A DNA stretch of 6,195 bases from Deltaproteobacteria bacterium. GTDB lineage: Bacteria > Desulfobacterota > Syntrophia > Syntrophales > UBA2210. The notes beneath the pieces are model-generated. The model was not told the origin of the DNA. It worked only from the letters and a program-made list of their open reading frames with translations, and ran no database searches. Location of the stretch: NCBI GenBank assembly GCA_016935935.1, contig JAFGPZ010000067.1:1-6195 (forward strand), read 5' to 3'. Shown here piece after piece: positions 1-5,571 of this stretch. The translations under genes were made by a program, and so were the position numbers. Within the stretch, counting starts at the first letter, position 1. Each line of letters starts with the position of its first letter.

Positions 1-120
1 CCGCGCCATATCAGCTCCGATTGCGGTGTCTGCGTACGATTCTTCGCCCTCGACACCGACCGGGTGCGCGCCACCCTCGACGGGCGCGTCACCTTTCGTG
101 ACATTACCCCTCTTGCATAA
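1..120 (+). CDS. DUF3343 (putative Se/S carrier-like) protein, C-terminal end only
   Basis: Frame 1 is open from the first base to TAA at 118-120 and encodes the last 39 residues of a protein that starts outside the window. The stretch begins PRHISSDCGVCVRF, which I recognise as the C-terminal signature of DUF3343 proteins (Pfam name: putative Se/S carrier protein-like), where a P-R-x-I-S-S-x-C-G core containing one conserved cysteine precedes a short C-terminal beta-alpha unit. Family members are small, about 80-100 residues, and are often found near YedF/TusA-like or selenium-related genes; their biochemical role is not established. The selenocysteine-type gene 540 bases downstream fits that context, but a separate promoter lies between them. 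Family assignment rests on the short motif only. Confidence 0.65.
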   Translation, partial: PRHISSDCGVCVRFFALDTDRVRATLDGRVTFRDITPLA

Positions 121-127
121 CCCCCAT

Positions 128-155
128 TTGACAACGGCAGAATGGTGTTTATAAT
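128..155 (+). promoter_or_regulatory. Sigma70-type promoter for the arsR-hesB-cutA cluster
   Basis: TTGACA (128-133) and TATAAT (150-155) both match the sigma70 consensus exactly and are separated by 16 bp. The site starts eight bases after the stop of the preceding gene. Transcription would begin near 161-163, giving a leader of about 120 nt before the regulator gene. A match this good to both hexamers suggests a strong promoter that needs a repressor, which fits the ArsR-type gene immediately downstream. Confidence 0.8.
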
Positions 156-200
156 AATCGTACATTGACGATAGGCGATATGTGTGATATTCCCCCGCGC

Positions 201-247
201 GGATATGCAGAAAATGGTACAGAACATGCTGTATTTTCTGTGTATCC
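201..247 (+). promoter_or_regulatory. Long inverted repeat / stem-loop in the leader, candidate repressor operator
   Basis: Bases 201-215 pair with 233-247 over 15 positions: 13 are Watson-Crick and two (206-242 and 207-241) would be G-U in RNA. Inside the remaining loop, ACAG (219-222) pairs with CTGT (229-232), giving about 19 pairs with a three-base bulge (216-218) and a six-base loop. It lies downstream of the predicted start of transcription and upstream of the ArsR-type gene. No T-run follows, so it is not an ordinary terminator. As DNA it could be the operator for the dimeric repressor; as RNA it could be a regulatory or stabilising hairpin. Confidence 0.6.
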
Positions 248-280
248 TGAACGAAAAATCTGATAAGGGGATGCAAACGA

Positions 281-640
281 TTGATAACGACAGGTGATTG
301 CACCAGCGATCCGCGTTTTGTGGATGTCGGGGTTCTTGAAAAGATGGATCAGGAAACGTGTAAGAAAGTCCTGGCACGGCTTTCAAAGGGACTTGCCCAC
401 CCCGCGCGGGTCGAAATTATCCGGATGCTGTCCAATCAGTACCCGGAGACGAAATACATCTGCTCGGATATCGTCAAGACCCTGCCTCTGGCACAGGCGA
501 GCGTCTCCCAGCACCTGAAGATACTGAAGGAAACGGGCTGGGTGTACGGAGAGATGGACGGGCCGCGCGTCAGATGCAGCCTTGTCGAGAATATCATGGA
601 ATATTACGGCGAACTTCTGAGGAAGGCTACTCGAAAGTAA
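281..640 (+). CDS. ArsR/SmtB-family winged-helix transcriptional regulator
   Basis: A 119-residue protein with the ArsR winged-helix fold. The segment SKGLAHPARVEIIRML (35-50) is the usual first helix pair (A-x-P-x-R-x-x-I-L type), and ASVSQHLKILKETGWV (73-88) is the recognition helix followed by the start of the wing. These proteins are dimeric repressors that leave DNA when a metal, metalloid or thiol signal binds. Cysteines occur at 7, 27, 61 and 99. The classic ELCVCDL metal motif is absent, but Cys61 sits at the matching place before the HTH, so a thiol- or metal-based signal is possible though not shown. The start taken here is TTG at 281, with AAGGGG at 265-270 as ribosome binding site; ATG at 344 would give 98 residues, also normal for the family but with a weaker site. 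It probably represses its own operon. Confidence 0.82.
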   Translation: MITTGDCTSDPRFVDVGVLEKMDQETCKKVLARLSKGLAHPARVEIIRMLSNQYPETKYICSDIVKTLPLAQASVSQHLKILKETGWVYGEMDGPRVRCSLVENIMEYYGELLRKATRK

Positions 641-661
641 AACATACAAGGAGAAGATACA

Positions 662-982
662 ATGTTTGAAGTTTCAGAAAAGGCGCAGGAAATGATCAAA
701 AAGGTCCTCGAAGCGAGGAAAGACAAACTCCCGGTCCGGCTGGTATATTCCGGAGGCGGGTGATCAGGTCCCTCACTGGGAATGTCTCTGGATGAGGCAA
801 AAGAAGGCGACAAGATCTTTAAGGAAGACGGCATCACGTTTATCATCGAGGAAGAGTTGTTTGAGCAGGCGAAGCCGATCAATATAGATTTCATTGATTC
901 GGAGAGAGGTTCCGGTTTCTCCATCATGTCAAACCTGTCCACTGGTGCCGCGTGCGACGCGTGCGGCGGAGGGTGCAGTTGA
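662..982 (+). CDS. HesB/IscA-like selenoprotein, in-frame TGA read as selenocysteine (codon 34)
   Basis: ATG at 662 follows AAGGAG (648-653) by eight bases. The frame is open to TGA at 980-982 except for one internal TGA at 761-763, giving 106 residues with Sec at 34. The sequence around it, GGG-U-SGPSLGM, is the HesB/IscA-like motif in which homologs have Cys or Sec; the downstream part (ITFIIEEELFEQAKPINIDF, then GSGFSIMSN) continues the same family without a break, and the tail has cysteines at 98, 101 and 105. In A-type proteins one Cys in this position and two near the C-terminus bind iron or an Fe-S cluster, so Sec34 with the tail cysteines likely forms the metal or redox site. HesB-like selenoproteins are a known family in Deltaproteobacteria. 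Standard gene callers would split it, reporting only a 66-codon piece from ATG 782. A plain nonsense mutation is the alternative, made unlikely by intact flanks. Confidence 0.88.
761..797 (+). promoter_or_regulatory. Selenocysteine codon (TGA) with candidate bacterial SECIS hairpin
   Basis: Bacterial SECIS elements are stem-loops inside the coding region just after the TGA, recognised by SelB. Here CCTCA (771-775) pairs exactly with TGAGG (793-797). The interior can continue with 776-790, a T-T mismatch, then GGGA (778-781) with TCTC (785-788), placing the apical loop about 18-20 nt after the TGA, within the usual range. A competing small hairpin, TCCC (769-772) with GGGA (778-781), is also possible. 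The G expected at the start of a bacterial SECIS loop is present only if the upper pairs are open. The fold was worked out by hand. Confidence 0.55.
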
Positions 983-1313
983 TATAACTATAGCTGAAGC
1001 CGTAGAATATTGCGTCATACTGACCACATGCGCAAACCGGGAAGAAGCTGAACATCTGGCCCGGCTGCTCGTTGAATCGAGGCTGGCGGCGTGTGTGCAG
1101 ATGACAGGTATTACAAGCTTTTACAAATGGGACGGCGCCCTCAACAGAGACGATGAACAGTTGCTGTTGATAAAGGCGCCGTCCGCTTCGTATGGCGAGA
1201 TTGAGGCATTCATTTCCCGAAATCACAGCTACGATGTCCCGGAAATCATACAGATCACGGTCCGCGCAGGCAGCAAAGCATACCTGAAGTGGATCGATAC
1301 CGTCACCGAATAG
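945..1313 (+). CDS. cutA: CutA1-type divalent-cation tolerance protein
   Basis: The frame ending with TAG at 1311-1313 encodes a CutA1 core: VILTTCANREEAEHLARLL, LAACVQM, TSFYKWDG, EQLLLIKA, then NHSYDVPEI and YLKWI. The family has R-L-A-A-C-V, Y-x-W and H-x-Y-x-V-P-E-I at these places. CutA1 proteins are small trimeric ferredoxin-like proteins of about 105-112 residues linked to copper and other divalent-cation tolerance; the mechanism is unsettled. The start is a problem. The core begins near base 996, but there is no ATG, GTG or TTG in frame close to it. GTG at 945 is used here (122 residues, no clear ribosome site); TTG at 894 is longer. ATA at 984 or 990, after GGAGGG (968-973), would give 109 or 107 residues, the family length. 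The gene overlaps or abuts the selenoprotein and is probably translationally coupled to it. Confidence 0.85.
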   Translation: MPRATRAAEGAVDITIAEAVEYCVILTTCANREEAEHLARLLVESRLAACVQMTGITSFYKWDGALNRDDEQLLLIKAPSASYGEIEAFISRNHSYDVPEIIQITVRAGSKAYLKWIDTVTE

Positions 1314-1343
1314 CAGGGTGCGTCGCCAGGCAGAATCGGCCTG

Positions 1344-1499
1344 TTACCACGGCACGTACAGGGGAAAAAGACACAGGCCGACTACCACCACCGACAGTAT
1401 AATAATGCCGGCGTAGAATATCTCCAGATAGGAATCACCCCGCGAAGAATATTCATCCCAGTCGGTTTGTTCCAGATAATTTCGGAATTTGGGAAACAT
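1344..1499 (-). CDS. Small single-pass membrane protein, unknown family
   Basis: On the minus strand, ATG at 1499-1497 is preceded by GGAGAGG with three bases between, a good ribosome binding site, and the frame runs 51 codons to TAA at 1346-1344. The product starts MFPKFRNYLEQTDWDEYSSR, a charged soluble segment, then has one strongly hydrophobic helix (about residues 25-48, including IIILSVVVVGLCLF) and ends LYVPW. Topology is probably cytoplasmic N-terminus with a single membrane helix. It converges on cutA with 30 bases between the stops and no obvious terminator. I do not recognise the family. Composition and the ribosome site favour a real gene, but it is short and unsupported by homology here. 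A second ORF with its own strong ribosome site overlaps its start (see findings). Confidence 0.5.
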   Translation of the reverse strand: MFPKFRNYLEQTDWDEYSSRGDSYLEIFYAGIIILSVVVVGLCLFPLYVPW

Positions 1500-1927
1500 C
1501 TTCCTCTCCAATCAAAAATTATGCACCATATGATCACTGCAGCCAGATACATGAAACGCCTCCTTGCCTGTATAATCGGCACAACCGATTAAATCTTGAA
1601 TGGCATTTTCTGGGAGCAATCAATGGTTCAATGTGCCCAATGTACCCGGAGGCCCGGGTGACCTTCTCGCCCTCGTGTATACGCAATAAGAGTGCCAACC
1701 TCTCATTGGGTGCTCCCTGCGGTCATCAAAAAAGACCGGCCATGGTAATACAACCCCGATAATTAAGAATATTTATCTGTCAAAACCGCTGACATTGTCA
1801 GTGAGAGGTCGTGGGGGCGAAGACTTCACACCATTAGTGGAACAACATTGTTGTTAAGCAAAATATCAAAGAAATGTACGCATACTTAAGGGGAGACGGA
1901 AGGCGTTGTCTGAAGTTTTCCATAAAG

Positions 1928-1946
1928 CCACCGACAAGGTCGGTGG
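1928..1946. repeat. Perfect 8-bp hairpin in intergenic DNA
   Basis: CCACCGAC (1928-1935) and GTCGGTGG (1939-1946) are exact inverted repeats around a three-base AAG loop. On the plus strand the stem is followed by TAGTTTA, too weak a T-tract for a confident intrinsic terminator. Such short GC-rich hairpins occur as REP-like elements and as subterminal hairpins of IS200/IS605-type ends; no transposase is visible nearby. It is a solid structural feature with unknown role. Confidence 0.5.
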
Positions 1947-2092
1947 TAGTTTACTGCTCCGACAATTAAACATATCAAATCGTGTGTCAAATTTGAGCTG
2001 GCATACCAGACCAACCCTTGAAGCGCGTGTTCATGGCATAGATGGGGGCGTACCTAGTAGTTTCCTGATATTATTCTAGCAGTTATTTGGTA

Positions 2093-2121
2093 TTGACCCG
2101 GAAAGAAGGGCAGCGTACAAA
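2093..2121 (+). promoter_or_regulatory. Candidate sigma70 promoter for the TRAP operon
   Basis: TTGACC (2093-2098, five of six matches) and TACAAA (2116-2121, four of six matches) are spaced by 17 bp. A transcript from here would carry a leader of about 190 nt before the binding-protein gene, covering both sets of direct repeats. The -10 match is modest, so this remains one candidate; AT-rich DNA further down could hold another. Confidence 0.35.
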
Positions 2122-2167
2122 ATTGCATGAAACATTATACAGTATACATTATACATAGATTGCATGA
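2122..2167. repeat. Nested direct repeats upstream of the TRAP operon
   Basis: ATTGCATGA occurs at 2122-2130 and 2159-2167, enclosing two exact copies of ACATTATACA at 2132-2141 and 2146-2155 (14-base period). The order is A-B-B-A, all in the same orientation, with GTATAC between the inner copies. Iterated sites of this kind immediately downstream of a candidate promoter suggest binding sites for a transcription factor, although an AT-rich chance repeat is possible. Confidence 0.5.
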
Positions 2168-2211
2168 GTTATGCTCCTGAATTCCTGGGATGCGGATTAG
2201 CAGTTTTTTAA

Positions 2212-2238
2212 ATTTGGTGTGACATGTTATTTGGTGTG
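2212..2238. repeat. Pair of 10-bp direct repeats before the TRAP binding-protein gene
   Basis: ATTTGGTGTG is present exactly at 2212-2221 and 2229-2238, a 17-base period. It lies about 80 bases upstream of the binding-protein start. The spacing is a little under two helical turns, so two regulator molecules could bind nearly the same face. The regulator is unknown. Confidence 0.45.
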
Positions 2239-2317
2239 CTGATAGGTGAAAGCGTATAGATTTTAAGCTTGTTATTATCAGCAAAAAAAGGATCAAAGAT
2301 CAGAGAAAGGAGAGGAA

Positions 2318-3337
2318 ATGAAAAGAACTGTATTAAGGCTGGGAGGCGTTGTCGTTTTAGGGTTGGTGTTATGTTTGCTCAATTTTAACATAGCTGATGC
2401 GGGCACCACTGTGCTCAAATTTCAATGTGCTTATGGAAAAAGCGGTAGCCAGGGAGACATCAACCAATATTTCGCTAAGAAGGTCGGTGAATACACAAAG
2501 GGTGAGGTGGAAGTTAAACTTTTCTGGCCCGGACAATTGGTCTCAACCGGGGAAGCCTTTGCCGCAATAAAAAGAGGCGCAATAGAAGGATATTGCGGTG
2601 CGTTGCAGTATTTTAGTGGCGATATGCCAGAAGCATCTGGCCAGTTTTATTATAGCTGGGACAATCCAATGGAGGCCGTGGAGATATACTATGACTATGG
2701 GTATATTGATGTGCTGCGCGAGGCAGCGGCAAAACATGATGTCTACTACATAGCACCAATAAGCTGCAATAACAGGAGCCTGCTCCTTAAGTTTCCTGTG
2801 CATAAAATGGAAGACATGCAAGGAAAAAAGATACGAGGCGGTGGTGGAGGTTGCGAAGCCCAGGCGGTGTTGGCGTGGGGTGCATCACCCACTTCCATAG
2901 CAGCGGCAGAGCAATACACAGCCCTTCAACGAGGAACAATTGAGGGAACACTATACCCTTGGTACACGCTCATCGATATGAAATTTCACGAAGTGGTCAA
3001 GTATCTCATTCTGCCTCCCGTGAGCAGCCCCGGGATTGTTGATATAGTAATGAGTAAAAAAGGATGGGATAAGCTGTCTCCGGCAAACAAAGAAGCCATT
3101 GACCGAGCAGGAAAAGAGACCATGTGGTATTCGATGACTAAAGGTTTGATAAAAGATGCCGCAATACTCGAGGCAGTAAAAGAAAAAGGGATAGAGATTA
3201 TTACCCTGTCGCCAGGCGAAGCTGCGCGGTTCAGGCAAGCGGCGCTCACAGCATATGATGAATATGCCAAAAAGACTGAACTGTGCGCCAAGCAGATAGA
3301 GATACTCAAAAAATATGCAAAAGACAAGGGGCGATAA
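2318..3337 (+). CDS. dctP: TRAP transporter substrate-binding protein, DctP family
   Basis: A 339-residue periplasmic solute receptor of normal family length. ATG at 2318 follows AAGGAG (2307-2312) with five bases between. Residues 1-28 form a Sec signal peptide: basic MKR, hydrophobic core to about 24, cleavage likely after ADA. The Cys at 19 does not fit a lipobox. The mature protein shows the DctP pattern: an N-terminal strand VLKFQCAYG, ALQYF and ISCNNRSLLL in the first lobe, M-x-D-M-Q-G-K-K-I-R (164-173; this Arg lies where many family members contact the substrate carboxylate), Y-x-A-L-Q-R-G-T-I-E-G (200-210), and SPGIVDIVMSKKGWDKL (237-253). It should bind one small, probably carboxylate, ligand and deliver it to the membrane subunits encoded downstream. 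The GGGGG run at 174-178 after the key Arg is unusual. The substrate is not deducible. Confidence 0.92.
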   Translation: MKRTVLRLGGVVVLGLVLCLLNFNIADAGTTVLKFQCAYGKSGSQGDINQYFAKKVGEYTKGEVEVKLFWPGQLVSTGEAFAAIKRGAIEGYCGALQYFSGDMPEASGQFYYSWDNPMEAVEIYYDYGYIDVLREAAAKHDVYYIAPISCNNRSLLLKFPVHKMEDMQGKKIRGGGGGCEAQAVLAWGASPTSIAAAEQYTALQRGTIEGTLYPWYTLIDMKFHEVVKYLILPPVSSPGIVDIVMSKKGWDKLSPANKEAIDRAGKETMWYSMTKGLIKDAAILEAVKEKGIEIITLSPGEAARFRQAALTAYDEYAKKTELCAKQIEILKKYAKDKGR

Positions 3338-3355
3338 TCGTTAATAAGTGGTTCT

Positions 3356-3414
3356 GTGTGAGACCTTTGAAAAAGAGCTTTGTTTCAACGTAACGCTGTT
3401 CAAAGGTCTCACAC
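3356..3414. repeat. 16-bp perfect inverted repeat between dctP and dctQ
   Basis: Bases 3356-3371 are the exact reverse complement of 3399-3414, enclosing 27 bases. The arm reads GTGTGAGACCTTTGAA. No T-run follows on either strand, so it is not a simple intrinsic terminator. In RNA it would be a very stable hairpin 18 nt after the dctP stop, able to protect the dctP message from 3' decay and raise the binding protein over the permeases. As DNA, the arms resemble terminal inverted repeats of an insertion sequence, so a MITE-like or collapsed element is an alternative. No clear target duplication is visible. Confidence 0.75.
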
Positions 3415-3477
3415 GCTTTATTGCTGGGCAAGTCCATATAAAGATTTAGGTTAGACAAAAATGGAAGGTCCGAAAAT

Positions 3478-3972
3478 ATGAAGAACATTGTTAAAGTAAT
3501 TGAAGCCTTGAATAGTCTGGTCGGGCATATTTTAGGCTGGGTTGCCCTGCTGATGGCGCTTGCCGTAGTGTATGAAGTGGTGGCGCGTTATTTTTTCAAT
3601 GCCCCCACACTATGGTCTATGGAGATCAACCAGTTTTTGTTTTGTACTTTGAGTTTATTGGGAGGGGGATACTGCCTGCTGGAAGATAAGCATGTACGTG
3701 TTGATCTTTTTTATCAACATTATTCTGAAAAGACCCGGGCAATAGTGGAAATGTGCACTTTTCCAATTATTCTTATTCTTTGTGTGGTGTTAGTTTATTT
3801 CGGTGGGCGTGAATTCTGGTCAGCACTGATTGAACATAAGACATCAAACAGTGTGATGGAGTTTCCTCTATGGCCTGTCTGGTTTACGATACCCTTTGCG
3901 GGTTTTTTATTGAGCATCCAAGTTATAGCACGATATCTTCGGCATATAATGGCAATGACAGATGAAGAGTAA
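3478..3972 (+). CDS. dctQ: TRAP transporter small permease, DctQ family
   Basis: A 164-residue inner-membrane protein with four hydrophobic helices, at about residues 14-38, 51-68, 88-109 and 130-153, the DctQ layout. Family marks are E-V-V-A-R-Y-F-F-N-A-P (33-43) with W-S-M-E-I (46-50), and the cytoplasmic-loop motif H-V-R-V-D-L-F (72-78). ATG at 3478 follows GGAAGG (3463-3468) with nine bases between. DctQ packs against the large permease and is required for sodium-driven uptake of the ligand held by the binding protein. The gene sits 140 bases after dctP and 177 before dctM; dctQ and dctM usually overlap or nearly touch in TRAP operons, so these gaps are unusual. Confidence 0.88.
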   Translation: MKNIVKVIEALNSLVGHILGWVALLMALAVVYEVVARYFFNAPTLWSMEINQFLFCTLSLLGGGYCLLEDKHVRVDLFYQHYSEKTRAIVEMCTFPIILILCVVLVYFGGREFWSALIEHKTSNSVMEFPLWPVWFTIPFAGFLLSIQVIARYLRHIMAMTDEE

Positions 3973-4047
3973 GTGTGTGTTGTGCCGCACGGAAATACAC
4001 AATCTTTCCCCGGTGTAAGGCTTGAGGTTGTTTAATTAGTATATGAG

Positions 4048-4066
4048 GTCTCCTTGTCAAGGAGAC
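4048..4066. repeat. Stem-loop in the dctQ-dctM spacer
   Basis: GTCTCCTT (4048-4055) is the exact complement of AAGGAGAC (4059-4066) around a three-base loop; as DNA the palindrome has nine-base arms around one base. It stands about 80 bases before the dctM start, and no T-run follows. It could modulate mRNA processing or stability between the two permease genes. The right arm contains AAGGAG but no start codon follows at a useful distance. Confidence 0.55.
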
Positions 4067-4149
4067 GCACCGCGGAAGGTTGATGAAACTTACAAGCAGC
4101 ATAACCATATCTTAGCAATAAGAATGGTTCTGAGCAGAGGGAGTGAGAA

Positions 4150-5463
4150 ATGGACGTATGGTTGTTTTTTTTGATCATTGTGGGTTGTTTGTTGGCCCTG
4201 ATGGCGTTAGGGCTCCCGATCGCCTTTACCATGGCGGGTGTGGCAATTTTTGGAACTGTTGTTGTTTGGGGCTGGTCAGGTTTATTTATGGTGGTAAGCT
4301 CCACGTTTGGTAATGCGACTAATTTTATTTATGTTGCCATTCCACTTTTTCTTTTAATGGCAAATTTCCTCCAGAACAGCGGTCTTGCTGATGATATGTA
4401 TGAGATCATTTATCGGTGGGCAGGCGGTGTAAGGGGAGGATTAGCCATGGGCACGGTTGTTATCTGTGCCATTTTTGGCGCCATGTCTGGCATCAGTTCT
4501 GCGGCTACGGTCACAATGGGTCTTATTGCCTTACCTTCTATGTTACAACGCGGCTACGACAAATCGATGGTTCTGGGATGCATCATTGCTGGAGGTGCCC
4601 TCGGAATTCTCATTCCTCCAAGCATTATGATGATTGTCTATGCAGGAGTAGCAGAGGTCTCCGTGGGCGCACTCTTTATGGCTGGAGTTATGCCGGGGAT
4701 ACTCCTTGCCGTGCTATATATAGTGTACATCGGCGTCAGATGCTGGATTCAACCTCAGTTGGGGCCAGCCGTGGATGTCAGGTTCTCTTTTAGAGAAAAA
4801 TTGGCGATTCTGAAGGGGGCGATACTCCCGATATTGCTTGTGTTGCTTGTTCTCGGCACCATCTATACAGGGGTATGCACGCCGACGGAAGCGGCAGGTG
4901 TGGGCGCCTTGGGCGCCTTGGCCTGCATGGCAGTATACCGTCGGTTGACCATGGAACGGCTGAAATCCGCACTTTTATTTACGGTAACTACCAATGCGAT
5001 GGTCATGTGGATTGTTATTGGTGCGGCATGCTTTTCCCACTTTTTTGCTGTGGCAGGCATCCATGACAAAATACATGAGGCGATGGTTAACCTGGATATC
5101 TGGCGATGGTGGATTATCATCATTATGCAGGTGATCTTTCTGATTTTGGGTATGTTTTTAAATGCTGCGGCCATAGTGACCCTGTTGGGTCCTCTCTTTG
5201 TCCCCATTATTTTGAAGCTGGGGTTTGATCCGGTGTGGTTTGGGATCCTTTTTGTGATCAACATGGAGATGGGTTATTTGACCCCCCCGTTTGGATTCAA
5301 CCTTTTTGTCTTAAAGGGAGTTGTCCCGAAGGAAATAACCATGACGGACATCTACCGGTCAATAGTTCCTTTTGTTGCCATACAGATGTTGTGTTTGATT
5401 ATAGTAATGATATTTCCAAAGATTGCGATGTGGCTGCCAAGTCTCATGAAAGCAGGATCTTAG
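4150..5463 (+). CDS. dctM: TRAP transporter large permease, DctM family
   Basis: A 437-residue membrane protein of the usual DctM length with about 12 hydrophobic segments. Recognisable motifs in order: L-G-L-P-I-A-F (20-26), A-I-P-L-F-L-L-M-A-N-F (63-73), G-A-M-S-G-I-S-S-A-A-T (110-120), G-I-L-I-P-P-S (152-158), T-P-T-E-A-A-G (244-250), the membrane pair F-L-N-A-A-A-I (337-343) and Y-L-T-P-P-F-G (376-382). These include the two internal-repeat regions that form sodium and substrate sites in the elevator-type transport domain. Start ATG at 4150 is preceded by GAGGGAG. With dctP and dctQ it completes a sodium-coupled, ATP-independent high-affinity uptake system. No motif is missing and no frameshift is apparent. 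Confidence 0.93.
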   Translation: MDVWLFFLIIVGCLLALMALGLPIAFTMAGVAIFGTVVVWGWSGLFMVVSSTFGNATNFIYVAIPLFLLMANFLQNSGLADDMYEIIYRWAGGVRGGLAMGTVVICAIFGAMSGISSAATVTMGLIALPSMLQRGYDKSMVLGCIIAGGALGILIPPSIMMIVYAGVAEVSVGALFMAGVMPGILLAVLYIVYIGVRCWIQPQLGPAVDVRFSFREKLAILKGAILPILLVLLVLGTIYTGVCTPTEAAGVGALGALACMAVYRRLTMERLKSALLFTVTTNAMVMWIVIGAACFSHFFAVAGIHDKIHEAMVNLDIWRWWIIIIMQVIFLILGMFLNAAAIVTLLGPLFVPIILKLGFDPVWFGILFVINMEMGYLTPPFGFNLFVLKGVVPKEITMTDIYRSIVPFVAIQMLCLIIVMIFPKIAMWLPSLMKAGS

Positions 5464-5571
5464 CGTTGGTTTTGGAAAAGCGCGCAGGTGCATACTTGGA
5501 GGTGCTCTATATACGAGACGAAAGATGGGCAGTTTGTGTGTCCGGGGAAAAGTATGCCGCTTAGAATAACA

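Larger units (their letters stand above)
1500..2317. other. Long intergenic region, hairpin-rich, no convincing gene
   Basis: About 800 bases separate the minus-strand small gene from the TRAP operon. No frame holds a protein I recognise; a plus-strand stretch open from about 1858 to 2081 lacks a credible start. The region contains several short perfect inverted repeats: TAATCGG/CCGATTA (1573-1579, 1585-1591), ACCCGG/CCGGGT (1644-1649, 1654-1659), CGCTGAC/GTCAGTG (1787-1793, 1797-1803, one G-T pair), AACAAC/GTTGTT (1841-1846, 1850-1855), the stronger one at 1928-1946 listed separately, and the 10-bp palindrome TCAAATTTGA (1987-1996). The right third carries promoter-like and repeated motifs. 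It may be a decayed mobile element or an untranslated RNA locus; I cannot decide. Confidence 0.55.

Noticed and set aside
604..942. Minus-strand open frame opposite the selenoprotein gene
   Set aside because: It is antisense to a gene with clear family motifs, has no ribosome site worth noting, and its product looks like a low-information shadow.
782..982. The 66-codon ORF from ATG 782 as a stand-alone gene
   Set aside because: It has no ribosome site at the right distance and lacks the N-terminal half of the HesB/IscA domain; the TGA-containing full frame explains it better.
1928..1955. Hairpin as intrinsic terminator
   Set aside because: The stem is good, but the downstream T-tract is short and interrupted, and no plus-strand gene ends nearby.
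1858..2081. Plus-strand open stretch of about 75 codons in the long intergenic region, with fairly normal-looking amino acid content
   Set aside because: The only usable start is an internal TTG without a ribosome site, no family was recognised, and an open frame of this length is expected by chance in a region this size; it may be a decayed gene but cannot be supported.
2185..2205. Possible sigma54 (-24/-12) promoter upstream of dctP
   Set aside because: A GG and GC pair with the right spacing exists, but the surrounding bases do not fit TGGCAC and TTGC well.
2543..3327. Several minus-strand open frames inside dctP
   Set aside because: All are overlapped by a complete, motif-bearing DctP gene and have no independent support.
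5235..5564. Plus-strand open frame overlapping the end of dctM and extending into the spacer
   Set aside because: Most of it is out-of-frame dctM sequence, and the part beyond dctM has no start with a ribosome site or recognisable motif.
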